Below are positions 1 through 6,408 of a DNA stretch of 7,127 bases, in pieces. The notes under the pieces were generated by a model. That model made no database searches and was not told the DNA's origin. It saw nothing but the letters and a program-made list of their open reading frames with translations. The number at the start of each line of letters is the position of its first letter. Position 1 is the stretch's first letter. The stretch spans positions 1 through 7,127 of the forward strand of contig CAKSBK010000051.1 of the NCBI GenBank assembly GCA_934438035.1, given 5' to 3'. Made by a program: the position numbers and the translations under genes. The stretch is from an uncultured Christensenellaceae bacterium. Lineage in GTDB: Bacteria; Bacillota; Clostridia; Christensenellales; Christensenellaceae.

Positions 1-63
1 ACCTTTGCCTATCGGCGTAAAATCCGCCAAAACCTCTCCTGCCGCAACAAGCTCAATTTCCAT
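1..63 (-). CDS. PfkB-family carbohydrate kinase (fructokinase-like), N-terminal fragment
   Basis: Only the first 21 codons are present; the gene runs off the left edge. The visible peptide starts MEIELVAAGEVLADFTPIG. The pattern 'GE-x-L-x-DFTP-x-G' after a short hydrophobic strand is the usual N-terminus of PfkB/ribokinase-family sugar kinases, especially fructokinase-like ones, where this strand and the aspartate help bind the sugar. These enzymes phosphorylate a sugar such as fructose with ATP in the cytoplasm. The ATG is preceded by a very strong ribosome binding site 6 nt upstream, which lies inside the xseB coding sequence, and the gene overlaps the xseB end by 11 bp. It is therefore almost certainly translated from the xseAB message. 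The substrate cannot be told from this fragment, and the family call rests on a single short motif. Confidence 0.68.
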   Translation of the reverse strand, partial: MEIELVAAGEVLADFTPIGKG

Positions 64-253
64 TTTCTTCCTCCTCGGATACTATTTTTTCCATTTTGCT
101 CTGAGCCGAATCCAGTATATCGGTAAGCTCTTTTATAAGCGCGGTTCCCTCTGAAAAAAGCTCTATGGATTTATCTATATCCGTCTGTCCGTTCTCCAAA
201 AGCTCCGCAATTTGTTCTACTCTTTTCATCTTTTCTTCAAAGGTCTTTTTCAT
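53..253 (-). CDS. xseB: Exodeoxyribonuclease VII small subunit
   Basis: This is a 66-residue protein, typical of XseB. The family pattern is clear: FEEKMKRVEQIAELLENGQ (residues 5-23) followed by the amphipathic helix around DIDKSIELFSEGTALIKE. These form the helical hairpin by which several XseB copies bind the coiled-coil region of XseA. Exonuclease VII degrades single-stranded DNA from both ends to oligonucleotides and takes part in repair and in resolving protein-DNA adducts; that role is family knowledge. The start ATG overlaps the xseA stop by one base (TAATG) and has an AAGAGGA ribosome binding site 6 nt upstream (260-266) inside xseA, so the two subunits are translationally coupled. 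The tail after about residue 58 is a Glu-rich run whose codons double as the ribosome binding site of the next gene. Confidence 0.93.
   Translation of the reverse strand: MKKTFEEKMKRVEQIAELLENGQTDIDKSIELFSEGTALIKELTDILDSAQSKMEKIVSEEEENGN
67..76 (-). promoter_or_regulatory. Ribosome binding site of the sugar kinase, embedded in xseB
   Basis: On the minus strand this reads GAGGAGGAAG, with the AGGAGG core (70-75) 6 nt before the kinase ATG at 63. The same bases encode most of the acidic Glu run at the XseB C-terminus, so one stretch serves both as coding sequence and as initiation signal. This supports the kinase start and tight co-translation with xseB. Confidence 0.8.
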
Positions 254-1455
254 TATTCGTCCTCTTTTATTTCTAAAACTTTTGCCTCTGCCGTTCCGTC
301 GTAAAAGCGTATTTGCAAATTTTTCGATAAATCAAGCTCTCGCACCGAGCTTATTTTTCTATTTTCCTGAAGTGCAATCAGATAACCTCTTTTTAAAAGC
401 TCCGCCGGATTTGCCCCGCTTAACCTCCCCGCATTTACCAAAAGCCTTGTTTTTGCGTCGTTTAAAACGTTTTTCTGGGCGGAAACAAGTCTTAATTTTA
501 AAGCGTCCGTCTGCTGCCTTTTTTTAGGGATAACAAGCAGCATTTTTCGGCGCATTTCATTTAAGAGCATGTCCGTTCGCATTCTCAGCTCGTCGATTTT
601 CCCCATAAGCGCTTTAGACATATCTCTTTTCAGCGCATTCAGCTGCGCTCTTAACTCATATTCGTCGGGAACGGCAAGCTCCGCCGCCGCAGAAGGTGTG
701 GGCGCGCGTAAATCGCTTACAAAATCCGCAAGCGTAAAATCCGTCTCATGGCCTACCGCAGAAATAACCGGCGTATTCATATTATAAATCGTCCGGGCAA
801 GCGCTTCATCGTTAAACTGCCAAAGGTCCTCCGCAGAGCCTCCTCCCCTTGCAAGTATAGCAACGTCAAGTCCGCATTTATCAAGCGCCTCAAGCGCAAG
901 GCTCATTTCCTTTGCCGCGCCCTCTCCCTGAACCCTTGCCGGAAAAAGCGTTATTTGCGCCAAGGGAAAACGCCTTTTTGCCACATTCGTTATATCATGA
1001 AAAACCGCTCCCGATTGCGAAGTGACGACTCCTATTTTCATAGGTATTTTCGGTATCGGCTTTTTATGCTCTTCCGAAAACAGCCCCTCTTTTAAAAGCT
1101 TGTCCTTGAGCGCCAAAAACTTTTCGTAAAGCTCGCCGGCTCCGCTCTTTTCTATTCCTACGGCATAAAGCTGATATACTCCGTCTCTTTGAAAAACGGA
1201 AATATCTCCCTTAACCGAAACTGCGTCTCCGTTTTGCGGCTCGAATGCTAAAGACATTCTGTATCCCTTAAACATAACGCAGCGAAGCGAGCTTGCGCTG
1301 TCCTTTAACGTAAAATACATATGCCCTGAGGAATACGTTTTAAGGTTTGAGATTTCTCCCGTAACGCAAAGTCCCTTTAAAACAATATCTCCGTCAATTT
1401 TAAATTTTATATATTCATTAAGCTGCGTCACGCTTATTCTTCCGATTTCAGACAT
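253..1455 (-). CDS. xseA: Exodeoxyribonuclease VII large subunit
   Basis: This 400-residue protein matches the normal XseA length. Residues 5-100 form the N-terminal OB-fold for single-stranded DNA binding, with VTGEISNLK at 31-39 and GHMYFTLKD at 44-52. The catalytic domain carries the family motifs GVVTSQSGAVFHD (142-154), RGGGSAEDLWQFND (203-216), VGHETDFTLAD (234-244) and RAPTPSAAAEL (250-260). From about 262 to 345 it is charged and helical, the coiled coil that binds XseB. A short C-terminal segment with RGYLIAL ends the protein. It is the catalytic subunit that cleaves single-stranded DNA processively from either end in the cytoplasm. All motifs look intact. The ATG at 1455 has a GGAG-like site about 12-15 nt upstream, which is a little distant. 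The gene follows spmB after 74 bp, where a candidate promoter lies, and it overlaps xseB by one base. Confidence 0.96.
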   Translation of the reverse strand: MSEIGRISVTQLNEYIKFKIDGDIVLKGLCVTGEISNLKTYSSGHMYFTLKDSASSLRCVMFKGYRMSLAFEPQNGDAVSVKGDISVFQRDGVYQLYAVGIEKSGAGELYEKFLALKDKLLKEGLFSEEHKKPIPKIPMKIGVVTSQSGAVFHDITNVAKRRFPLAQITLFPARVQGEGAAKEMSLALEALDKCGLDVAILARGGGSAEDLWQFNDEALARTIYNMNTPVISAVGHETDFTLADFVSDLRAPTPSAAAELAVPDEYELRAQLNALKRDMSKALMGKIDELRMRTDMLLNEMRRKMLLVIPKKRQQTDALKLRLVSAQKNVLNDAKTRLLVNAGRLSGANPAELLKRGYLIALQENRKISSVRELDLSKNLQIRFYDGTAEAKVLEIKEDE

Positions 1456-1481
1456 TCGTTTTTTACCGCTCCGTTATTTTA

Positions 1482-1515
1482 ATTATAGTTTACAATAACC
1501 CCGCTTTACGGTCAA
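1482..1515 (-). promoter_or_regulatory. Candidate sigma-A-type promoter for xseA-xseB-kinase
   Basis: On the minus strand there is TTGACC (1510-1515; 5 of 6 matches to TTGACA), then 17 nt, then TAAACT (1487-1492; 4 of 6 matches to TATAAT). A perfect TATAAT (1482-1487) overlaps the end of that box but lies 22 nt from TTGACC. Either could be the true -10. The element sits in the 74-bp gap between spmB and xseA, about 30 nt before the xseA start. I see no terminator hairpin in this gap, so read-through from spmB is also possible. Confidence 0.5.
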
Positions 1516-1529
1516 TGAAAATATCCCTT

Positions 1530-2045
1530 TTAAAAAAGCAGCTTCACCAAAACGCAGGATACAATCATTCCCAAAACGTCGCAGAGAATGCCCACGGGAA
1601 TTATAAAGCGGGACTTTTTTATTCCCACGCTTCCCAAATAAAGGCTTACAGTATACAGCAGCGTTTCCGTGCTGCCGAGGTAAATGCTCGCCACTCTTCC
1701 GATATAGCTGTCCGCGCCGTATTCAAGAAGTATTCCCGAAAGAAGCCCTATCGAAGCGCCTCCGGAAAAAGGCCGCATAAGCATTACCGGCACGAGCTCA
1801 ACCGGGCAGCCTATCTTTTTTAACGGTTCTCCTATTAAAGAAGAAATAAGGCTAAACAGCCCCGAGGCCTTAAACAAATCAACCGCAAAAACCATACCGA
1901 CTATATAGGGAAGAATTTTAAACACCAGCATTACCGCTTCTTTAGAGCCGCTTACGAACGAAGAAAACACGTCCGTTTTCTTTATAAGCCCGTATACCGT
2001 TATAAAGCAGCAAAATACCGGCATAATAAGCGTTAAATAATTCAT
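1530..2045 (-). CDS. spmB: Spore maturation protein B
   Basis: This is a 171-residue, strongly hydrophobic protein of the nucleoside-recognition (Gate) family, close to the known SpmB length. It begins MNYLTLIMPVF with a first membrane helix. It continues with the family's GSKEAVMLVFKILPYIVGM block, then PVMLMRPFSGGASIGLLSG and the STETLLYT motif, and ends in a further helix near the C-terminus. SpmB acts with SpmA in the forming spore to dehydrate the core and give heat resistance (known from Bacillus and Clostridium); the molecular mechanism is not settled. I chose the ATG at 2045 because it overlaps the spmA stop as ATGA. The open frame extends 58 codons further upstream, but that part is only the out-of-frame shadow of spmA and has no SpmB character. 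There is no strong ribosome binding site, so translation probably relies on coupling to spmA. Confidence 0.92.
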   Translation of the reverse strand: MNYLTLIMPVFCCFITVYGLIKKTDVFSSFVSGSKEAVMLVFKILPYIVGMVFAVDLFKASGLFSLISSLIGEPLKKIGCPVELVPVMLMRPFSGGASIGLLSGILLEYGADSYIGRVASIYLGSTETLLYTVSLYLGSVGIKKSRFIIPVGILCDVLGMIVSCVLVKLLF

Positions 2046-2614
2046 TTTTTTATTATAATCCGCGAAAGCACAAGCCCGAAAGCAGCCGTAATAAACGTGC
2101 TTAAAAGCGCCCCCGGAACAATATCCGCAGGATTTGCGCTTCCCATGGCGCTTCTTAATGCAATTACCGTCATAGGAATAAGCTGAACCGAAGCGGTGTT
2201 TAACACCAAAAAAACGCACATATCGTCTGTAGGAATAGCTTTATTCGGGTTCTTTTCCTGCATTTTGCTCATTGCCGCAAGCCCGAAAGGCGTCGCCGCG
2301 TTTCCCATACCGAGCATATTTGCGGAAATATTCATCGCCACCGCCCCCATAGCCTCGTCGTCGTTTTTTATTCCGGGAAAAATCATCCCCAACGGCCTTT
2401 TTAAAAGCTCTCCCGTCTTATTTAACAGCCCGGAATCCTTTGCAATGTTAATCATTCCCATAAAAAGAACATATGTTCCCAGCATTTCCATGCAAAGCGA
2501 GGCGGAGCCCCCCGCAGAATTCATTGCCGCCTGCCCCAGCTCCTGCGTATTTTTAAGAATTACGGAAAACAGCGTCGCCAAAACCATCATCGCCGCCCAA
2601 ATATAACCTATCAT
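2042..2614 (-). CDS. spmA: Spore maturation protein A
   Basis: This 190-residue integral membrane protein has the Gate (nucleoside-recognition) domain typical of SpmA and about the usual family length. It begins MIGYIWAAMMVLATLFSVI, the first membrane helix. It then shows NSAGGSASLCMEMLG, FPGIKNDDEAMGAVAMNISANMLGMGNAATPFGLAAM and the following TASVQLIPMTVIALR block, which are recognisable SpmA signatures. With SpmB it is needed for spore-core dehydration and heat resistance. A GGGAG site (2624-2628) lies 9 nt before the ATG, and an in-frame stop occurs 12 codons upstream, so this start is well supported. It is divergent from tkt. I saw no good match to the forespore or mother-cell sigma consensus (such as a CATA-type -10 box) upstream. 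The pair stands apart from the dacB/dacF genes with which it is often found. Confidence 0.94.
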   Translation of the reverse strand: MIGYIWAAMMVLATLFSVILKNTQELGQAAMNSAGGSASLCMEMLGTYVLFMGMINIAKDSGLLNKTGELLKRPLGMIFPGIKNDDEAMGAVAMNISANMLGMGNAATPFGLAAMSKMQEKNPNKAIPTDDMCVFLVLNTASVQLIPMTVIALRSAMGSANPADIVPGALLSTFITAAFGLVLSRIIIKK

Positions 2615-2715
2615 GCTTTCACGCTCCCGTAAATCATATTTAAAACAACTTCATTTTATAACCCGGCACATTAAACCGCATTGCCGCAAAAACCACGCAA
2701 TTTGCTCTTTTCGTG
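2615..2715. other. Divergent intergenic region between spmA and tkt
   Basis: This non-coding stretch separates divergent spmA and tkt and must hold the spmA control region. On the minus strand a TATAAA-like sequence occurs around 2654-2661, but there is no convincing -35 box at proper spacing and no CATA-type sporulation -10. A nine-codon reading frame (2611-2637, minus) ends in the spmA start. Nothing else recognisable is present. Confidence 0.45.
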
Positions 2716-2744
2716 TTGTAACAATTCTATTTTTTTGGTATAAT
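2716..2744 (+). promoter_or_regulatory. Promoter of tkt (sigma-A type)
   Basis: TTGTAA (2716-2721) and a perfect TATAAT (2739-2744) are separated by exactly 17 nt. Transcription would start near 2751, giving an untranslated leader of about 67 nt before the tkt ATG. The -35 box lies in a small palindrome, TTGTAACAA (2716-2724), which might be a binding site but is too short to judge. Confidence 0.75.
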
Positions 2745-2806
2745 AACTATGTTTGAGAATAAAGGCTTATACCCTTTAAAATATTTATATAACGAAAATT
2801 TATTTC

Positions 2807-2813
2807 AGGAGGT
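2807..2813 (+). promoter_or_regulatory. Ribosome binding site of tkt
   Basis: AGGAGGT lies 4 nt before the ATG at 2818. This near-perfect Shine-Dalgarno sequence fixes the start there. The in-frame ATG at 2749 falls at or before the predicted transcription start and has no such site. Confidence 0.9.
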
Positions 2814-2817
2814 CAAC

Positions 2818-4794
2818 ATGAAGAATATCGATCAGCTCAGCGCCAACACCATTCGCGTGCTTGCCGCCGAAACAATTAATAAGGCTAATTCCGGTCACCC
2901 CGGTCTGCCTCTCGGTGCCGCTCCCGTGGCGTACACCGTTTTTCAGAAGCATTATCTTAACAACCCCGTAGACCTTAAGTGGGATAACAGAGACAGGTTC
3001 GTCCTCTCCGCAGGCCACGGCTCCGCTCTTTTATATACTCTGTTCCACATCTACGGCTTCGGAGTAACCATGGACGACCTTAAAAGCTTCCGTCAGTGGG
3101 GCTCTCGCACGCCCGGTCACCCGGAATACGGTCACACCCCCGGCGTTGAAACAACCACCGGTCCTCTCGGAATGGGTATTGCAAACGCAGTCGGCATGGC
3201 GATGGCTGAAGCTCATTTAGCCGCAATTTTCAACAAGCCCGACTTTAACGTTGTTGACCATTACACCTTTGTAATGTGCGGAGACGGCTGCCTTGAAGAG
3301 GGTATTTCAGCAGAAGCATGCTCTCTTGCGGGTCATTTAAAGCTCGGCAAGCTCATTCTTCTCTACGATAAAAACAACATCTCCATAGAGGGCGACACGG
3401 ACTCCACCTTTACCGAAGACGTTGCAAAGAGATATGAAGCATACGGCTGGCAGGTTATAGAGGTTAAAGACGCGAACACCGATTTTGACGCTATAGACGC
3501 AGCAATATCCCGTGCAAAAGACTGCACGGATAAGCCCTCAATCATAATCAACCACACCATAATCGGTTATGGCTGCCCGCCCGTTGCGGGAACTGCCGCC
3601 TGCCACGGCAACCCCTTGGGCGCAAACATATCGGTACTTAAAAAGACTCTCGGCGTTCCCGAGGATAAGGAATTTTACGTTCCCGCAGAGGTCTATGAAA
3701 ACGCCAAAAAGGCAAACGCAAAGTCTCTTGAAGCGCAGACTGCATGGAACGAGATGATGAAGCGCTATGCTAAAGAATATCCTGAAATGGCAAAGCTCTA
3801 TAAAGAGTATATGTCTCCCGTAGATAAATCCATATTCGACGACCCCTCTTTCTATGAATTTGAAAAGGGTATGGCTTCCCGCCAGTCAAGCGGAGTTATT
3901 TTAAACAGACTTGCGGACAAGCTTCCTCAGCTTATGGGCGGTTCCGCGGACCTCGCTCCCTCAAACAACACCCTTTTAAAATCAAGGGAGTACTTTAATT
4001 ATGACAATTATGCGGGCTCCAACATTCATTACGGAATAAGAGAGTTCTCAATGGCGGCAATGGCTAACGGAATGTATCTCCACGGCGGAGTTATTCCCTT
4101 TGTCGCAACGTTCTTCGTATTCTCCGATTATTTAAAGCACGCTATAAGAGTTGCGGCGCTTATGAAAATACCTACCATTTTCGTTATGACGCACGATTCT
4201 ATCGGCGTAGGAGAAGACGGTCCCACTCACGAGCCTATTGAGCAGCTTGCGGCGGCAAGAGCAATCCCAAATTCCTACACCTGGAGACCTGCAGACGGCC
4301 ACGAGGTTGCGGCAGCTTACGAATTCGCTTTAACCGCTGACGGTCCGAGCGTAATCGCCTTGACAAGGCAGAATCTTCCCCTTTACAACGAAACGGGAAA
4401 AGCCGCTTTAAAGGGCGGATACATAATGAAAGACTGCGACGGCAAGCCGGACGTAATATTAATCGGCACGGGCTCCGAATTAGAGCTTTGCGTTAAAGCT
4501 TACGAGCAGCTCTCAAACGAGGGAATTAAAGCAAGAGTGGTTTCCATGCCCTGCACGGAGCTCTTTGACAAGCAGAGCGAAGAATATAAAAACGCCGTTC
4601 TTCCTAACGACGTAAGAGCAAGAGTTGCGGTTGAAGCAGGCTCCTCCTTCGGCTGGGGCAAATATGTCGGCCTTGACGGAGACACTGTTACAATCGACCA
4701 TTTCGGCGCTTCCGCTCCTAACGGAATCCTCTTTAAGGAATTTGGCTTTACCGTTGAAAACGTTGTAAATAAAGCCAAAAAGGTTATAAAATAA
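2818..4794 (+). CDS. tkt: Transketolase
   Basis: This 658-residue full-length transketolase is thiamine-diphosphate dependent. It moves two-carbon ketol units between sugar phosphates in the non-oxidative pentose phosphate pathway in the cytoplasm. All three domains are in one chain, unlike the split tktN/tktC form of many anaerobes. The N-terminal domain has SGHPGLPLGAAP (25-36), GHGSALLYT (66-74), TTGPLGMG (113-120) and the metal/ThDP motif GDGCLEEG (155-162) continuing to KNN (185-187). The pyrimidine domain has REFSMAAMANG (408-418), where Glu409 is the likely cofactor-activating residue, and THDSIGVGEDGPTHEPIEQ (458-476). ALTRQNLP (514-521) precedes the C-terminal domain, which begins near residue 535. 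No key motif is missing. It is a single-gene unit with its own promoter and terminator. Codon choice (for example more CTC and AAG) looks richer in preferred codons than its neighbours, fitting high expression; that is a by-eye impression. Confidence 0.97.
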   Translation: MKNIDQLSANTIRVLAAETINKANSGHPGLPLGAAPVAYTVFQKHYLNNPVDLKWDNRDRFVLSAGHGSALLYTLFHIYGFGVTMDDLKSFRQWGSRTPGHPEYGHTPGVETTTGPLGMGIANAVGMAMAEAHLAAIFNKPDFNVVDHYTFVMCGDGCLEEGISAEACSLAGHLKLGKLILLYDKNNISIEGDTDSTFTEDVAKRYEAYGWQVIEVKDANTDFDAIDAAISRAKDCTDKPSIIINHTIIGYGCPPVAGTAACHGNPLGANISVLKKTLGVPEDKEFYVPAEVYENAKKANAKSLEAQTAWNEMMKRYAKEYPEMAKLYKEYMSPVDKSIFDDPSFYEFEKGMASRQSSGVILNRLADKLPQLMGGSADLAPSNNTLLKSREYFNYDNYAGSNIHYGIREFSMAAMANGMYLHGGVIPFVATFFVFSDYLKHAIRVAALMKIPTIFVMTHDSIGVGEDGPTHEPIEQLAAARAIPNSYTWRPADGHEVAAAYEFALTADGPSVIALTRQNLPLYNETGKAALKGGYIMKDCDGKPDVILIGTGSELELCVKAYEQLSNEGIKARVVSMPCTELFDKQSEEYKNAVLPNDVRARVAVEAGSSFGWGKYVGLDGDTVTIDHFGASAPNGILFKEFGFTVENVVNKAKKVIK

Positions 4795-4824
4795 TAACTC
4801 GTTTAAAGCTTATTTTAAGAATAC

Positions 4825-4852
4825 AAAAGAACTCCTAAAAAGGAGTTCTTTT
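4825..4852 (+). terminator. Intrinsic terminator of tkt (probably bidirectional)
   Basis: A perfect 12-bp stem (4825-4836 with 4841-4852), an AAAA loop and a run of T starting inside the 3' arm (4849-4853). It begins 30 nt after the tkt stop. The 5' arm starts with AAAA, so the minus-strand transcript also ends in a short U run, and the hairpin could stop transcription from either side. Confidence 0.9.
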
Positions 4853-4884
4853 TGTTTATATAAATCCGCGCATATTTTTGATAT

Positions 4885-4912
4885 AAAAAAAGCCCGGATA
4901 AACCCGAGCTTT
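4885..4912 (-). terminator. Intrinsic terminator of the MATE transporter gene
   Basis: Read on the minus strand, a 9-bp stem (4904-4912 with 4889-4897, including one G-U pair) closes a 6-nt loop and runs into seven T. It starts 8 nt after the MATE stop codon. On the plus strand the wobble becomes a C-A mismatch and there is no good T run, so this one is directional. Confidence 0.85.
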
Positions 4913-4920
4913 ACATGTTT

Positions 4921-6303
4921 TTAAACCGCAGCGCCGTCCGGCACCTTTGAAATAACTTTCTTTTGAATTACAAACCTGCCTGTCACGGCTACCATCATCG
5001 ATATAAGCTCCGCAATGGGAAAAGCATACCAAACCGCGTCAACGCCGAACGCATAGCCCAAAATATACGCTATAGGGACAAGCGCCACAAGCTGCCTTGC
5101 AAAGCTCATTATCATAGATATAAGACCGTTGCCGCACGCCTGATAAAACGAGCTCGAAACAATGCCGTACGCCGCCATGGGAAAAGATACGCATATTATT
5201 CTAAGCGCCGACTCGCCAATTTTAGCCATAGTCTCCGAAGCGTTAAAGAGCATAAGCAGTTTATCGGGAATAAATATCATAAGAAGCATTCCCGTTATCA
5301 TTATAACAAGCGCATACACTATACTCAGTCTATACGTCTTAAGCATTCTCAAACGATTTCCCGCTCCCAAATTATAGCTTATTATGGGAATCATTCCGTT
5401 AGTAAGTCCGAATACCGGCATGAATATAAAGCTCTGAAGCTTGAAATATGCACCGAAAACGGCGGCAGCGGTTGCCGAGGATTCAAGCGCAATTAAAAGC
5501 TTGTTTATAAAATACGTCATAACCGAGCTTATGGAAACCATTATTATCGACGGCAGACCTATTTTAAATATGTTTAAAATAACCTTTCCGTTGGGTTTAA
5601 AGCCCTTGAAGCTGACGCGTACTTCCTTATTAAAATGATGATTTAATATTATTCCGAGAATAAATCCCGCAATCTGCCCGATAACCGTAGCTATCGCCGC
5701 GCCCGCAACTCCCATAGCGGGAAGTCCTAAATAACCGAATATTAAAATAGGGTCAAGTATTATATTTATAATCGCTCCCAAGCCTTGAGTATACATTGAA
5801 AGCATCGTCTTTCCGGTAGACTGCATAAGTCTTTCGAAAATCATCTGACCAAACAGTCCGAAAGAGGCGCAGCAGCATATTGTTAAATAGTCCTCTCCGC
5901 CCTGCAGAATAGCCGGAATATCCGTCTGTGAAGCGAAAAACCACTTTACGCCCGTAAGCCCGAATATAAGCAGGATAACAAACGAGCAAAGAGAGAGAAA
6001 AATTCCGTTTTCGGCATATTTATTCGCCTGCTCATAATTCTTTTCGCCTAAGCTTTTTGATAAAAGCGCATTCATGCCTACGCCTATGCCCGAGCCTAAA
6101 GCTATCATTAAGTTCTGTATCGGAAAAGAAAGCGATACGGCATTAAGCGCGTCCTGAGAAAGCTGCGCAACGTAAATACTGTCAACTACGTTATAGAGCG
6201 CCTGAACGAGCATCGAAATCATCATCGGCAGCGCCATTGAAAAAAGCAGCTTGCCCGTAGGCATAACTCCCATTTTATTTTCTTTTATCTTGTTTTTTTC
6301 CAT
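4921..6303 (-). CDS. MATE-family multidrug/cation antiporter
   Basis: This 460-residue polytopic membrane protein fits the usual 12-helix MATE architecture of two six-helix halves. Hallmarks are the basic N-terminus followed by MALPMMISMLVQALYNVVDSI (first helix, about 23-43), GVGMNALLSKSLGEKN (74-89), the ERLMQSTGKT segment (157-166), the INIILDPILIFG stretch (179-190) and, in the second half, NGMIPIISYNLGAGN. Such proteins export drugs, dyes or metabolites in exchange for sodium ions or protons. The sequence resembles the MepA-like branch, but the substrate cannot be assigned. I chose the ATG at 6303, with GGAG 5 nt upstream (6309-6312). The ATG ten codons earlier (6333) would lie right at the predicted transcription start. 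It is a monocistronic unit with its own promoter and terminator, and no regulator gene is adjacent in this window. Confidence 0.93.
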   Translation of the reverse strand: MEKNKIKENKMGVMPTGKLLFSMALPMMISMLVQALYNVVDSIYVAQLSQDALNAVSLSFPIQNLMIALGSGIGVGMNALLSKSLGEKNYEQANKYAENGIFLSLCSFVILLIFGLTGVKWFFASQTDIPAILQGGEDYLTICCCASFGLFGQMIFERLMQSTGKTMLSMYTQGLGAIINIILDPILIFGYLGLPAMGVAGAAIATVIGQIAGFILGIILNHHFNKEVRVSFKGFKPNGKVILNIFKIGLPSIIMVSISSVMTYFINKLLIALESSATAAAVFGAYFKLQSFIFMPVFGLTNGMIPIISYNLGAGNRLRMLKTYRLSIVYALVIMITGMLLMIFIPDKLLMLFNASETMAKIGESALRIICVSFPMAAYGIVSSSFYQACGNGLISMIMSFARQLVALVPIAYILGYAFGVDAVWYAFPIAELISMMVAVTGRFVIQKKVISKVPDGAAV

Positions 6304-6325
6304 ATAAACTCCGTTAATTCTTATA

Positions 6326-6346
6326 ATACACAATTATTTATTGTAT
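6326..6346. repeat. Small imperfect palindrome at the MATE -10 box, possible operator
   Basis: The arms ATTGTAT and its imperfect complement ATACACAAT flank a 5-nt AT-rich centre. The inner five base pairs are perfect, the sixth is a G-T pair and the seventh pairs again. It overlaps the -10 box and the expected start point, where a repressor site would sit. AT-rich DNA gives such patterns by chance, so this is only a candidate. Confidence 0.25.
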
Positions 6347-6367
6347 CAGAATTAATACCTTTGTCAA
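6340..6367 (-). promoter_or_regulatory. Promoter of the MATE gene with extended -10
   Basis: On the minus strand a perfect TTGACA (6362-6367), a 16-nt spacer and TACAAT (6340-6345; 5 of 6 matches), preceded by TGA to make an extended -10 (TGnTACAAT). Transcription would start near 6333, about 30 nt before the ATG at 6303. Confidence 0.82.
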
Positions 6368-6384
6368 TAGCGGCGCATTTTAAA

Positions 6385-6404
6385 CGGGGGCTTAAAAGCC
6401 CCCG
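6385..6404 (-). terminator. Hairpin after yfcE, likely weak terminator
   Basis: A GC-rich perfect 7-bp stem (6385-6391 with 6398-6404) around a 6-nt loop, starting about 4 nt after the yfcE stop. On the minus strand it is followed by G then TTTAAAAT, a poor T run. It may stop transcription incompletely or protect the 3' end of the metA-yfcE message. Confidence 0.6.
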
Positions 6405-6408
6405 AAGC

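Noticed and set aside
165..527. 120-codon plus-strand frame opposite xseB/xseA
   Set aside because: It is a shadow of two confidently identified genes, with no initiation signal.
2046..2219. Upstream extension of the spmB frame by 58 codons
   Set aside because: It lies wholly within spmA in another frame, is Cys/Lys/Arg-rich and unlike a membrane protein, and the ATGA junction at 2045 gives a family-typical length.
2196..2606. 136-codon plus-strand frame opposite spmA
   Set aside because: It is antisense to a conserved gene. Its hydrophobicity mirrors the SpmA membrane helices and it has no ribosome binding site.
2716..2724. TTGTAACAA palindrome on the tkt -35 box
   Set aside because: It has only four-base arms, expected by chance in AT-rich DNA, so I do not call it an operator.
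4963..5496. 177-codon open frame on the plus strand
   Set aside because: It is antisense to the MATE gene, and its Arg/Lys/His/Tyr-rich composition is what reversed membrane-protein codons produce. It has no ribosome binding site or domain.
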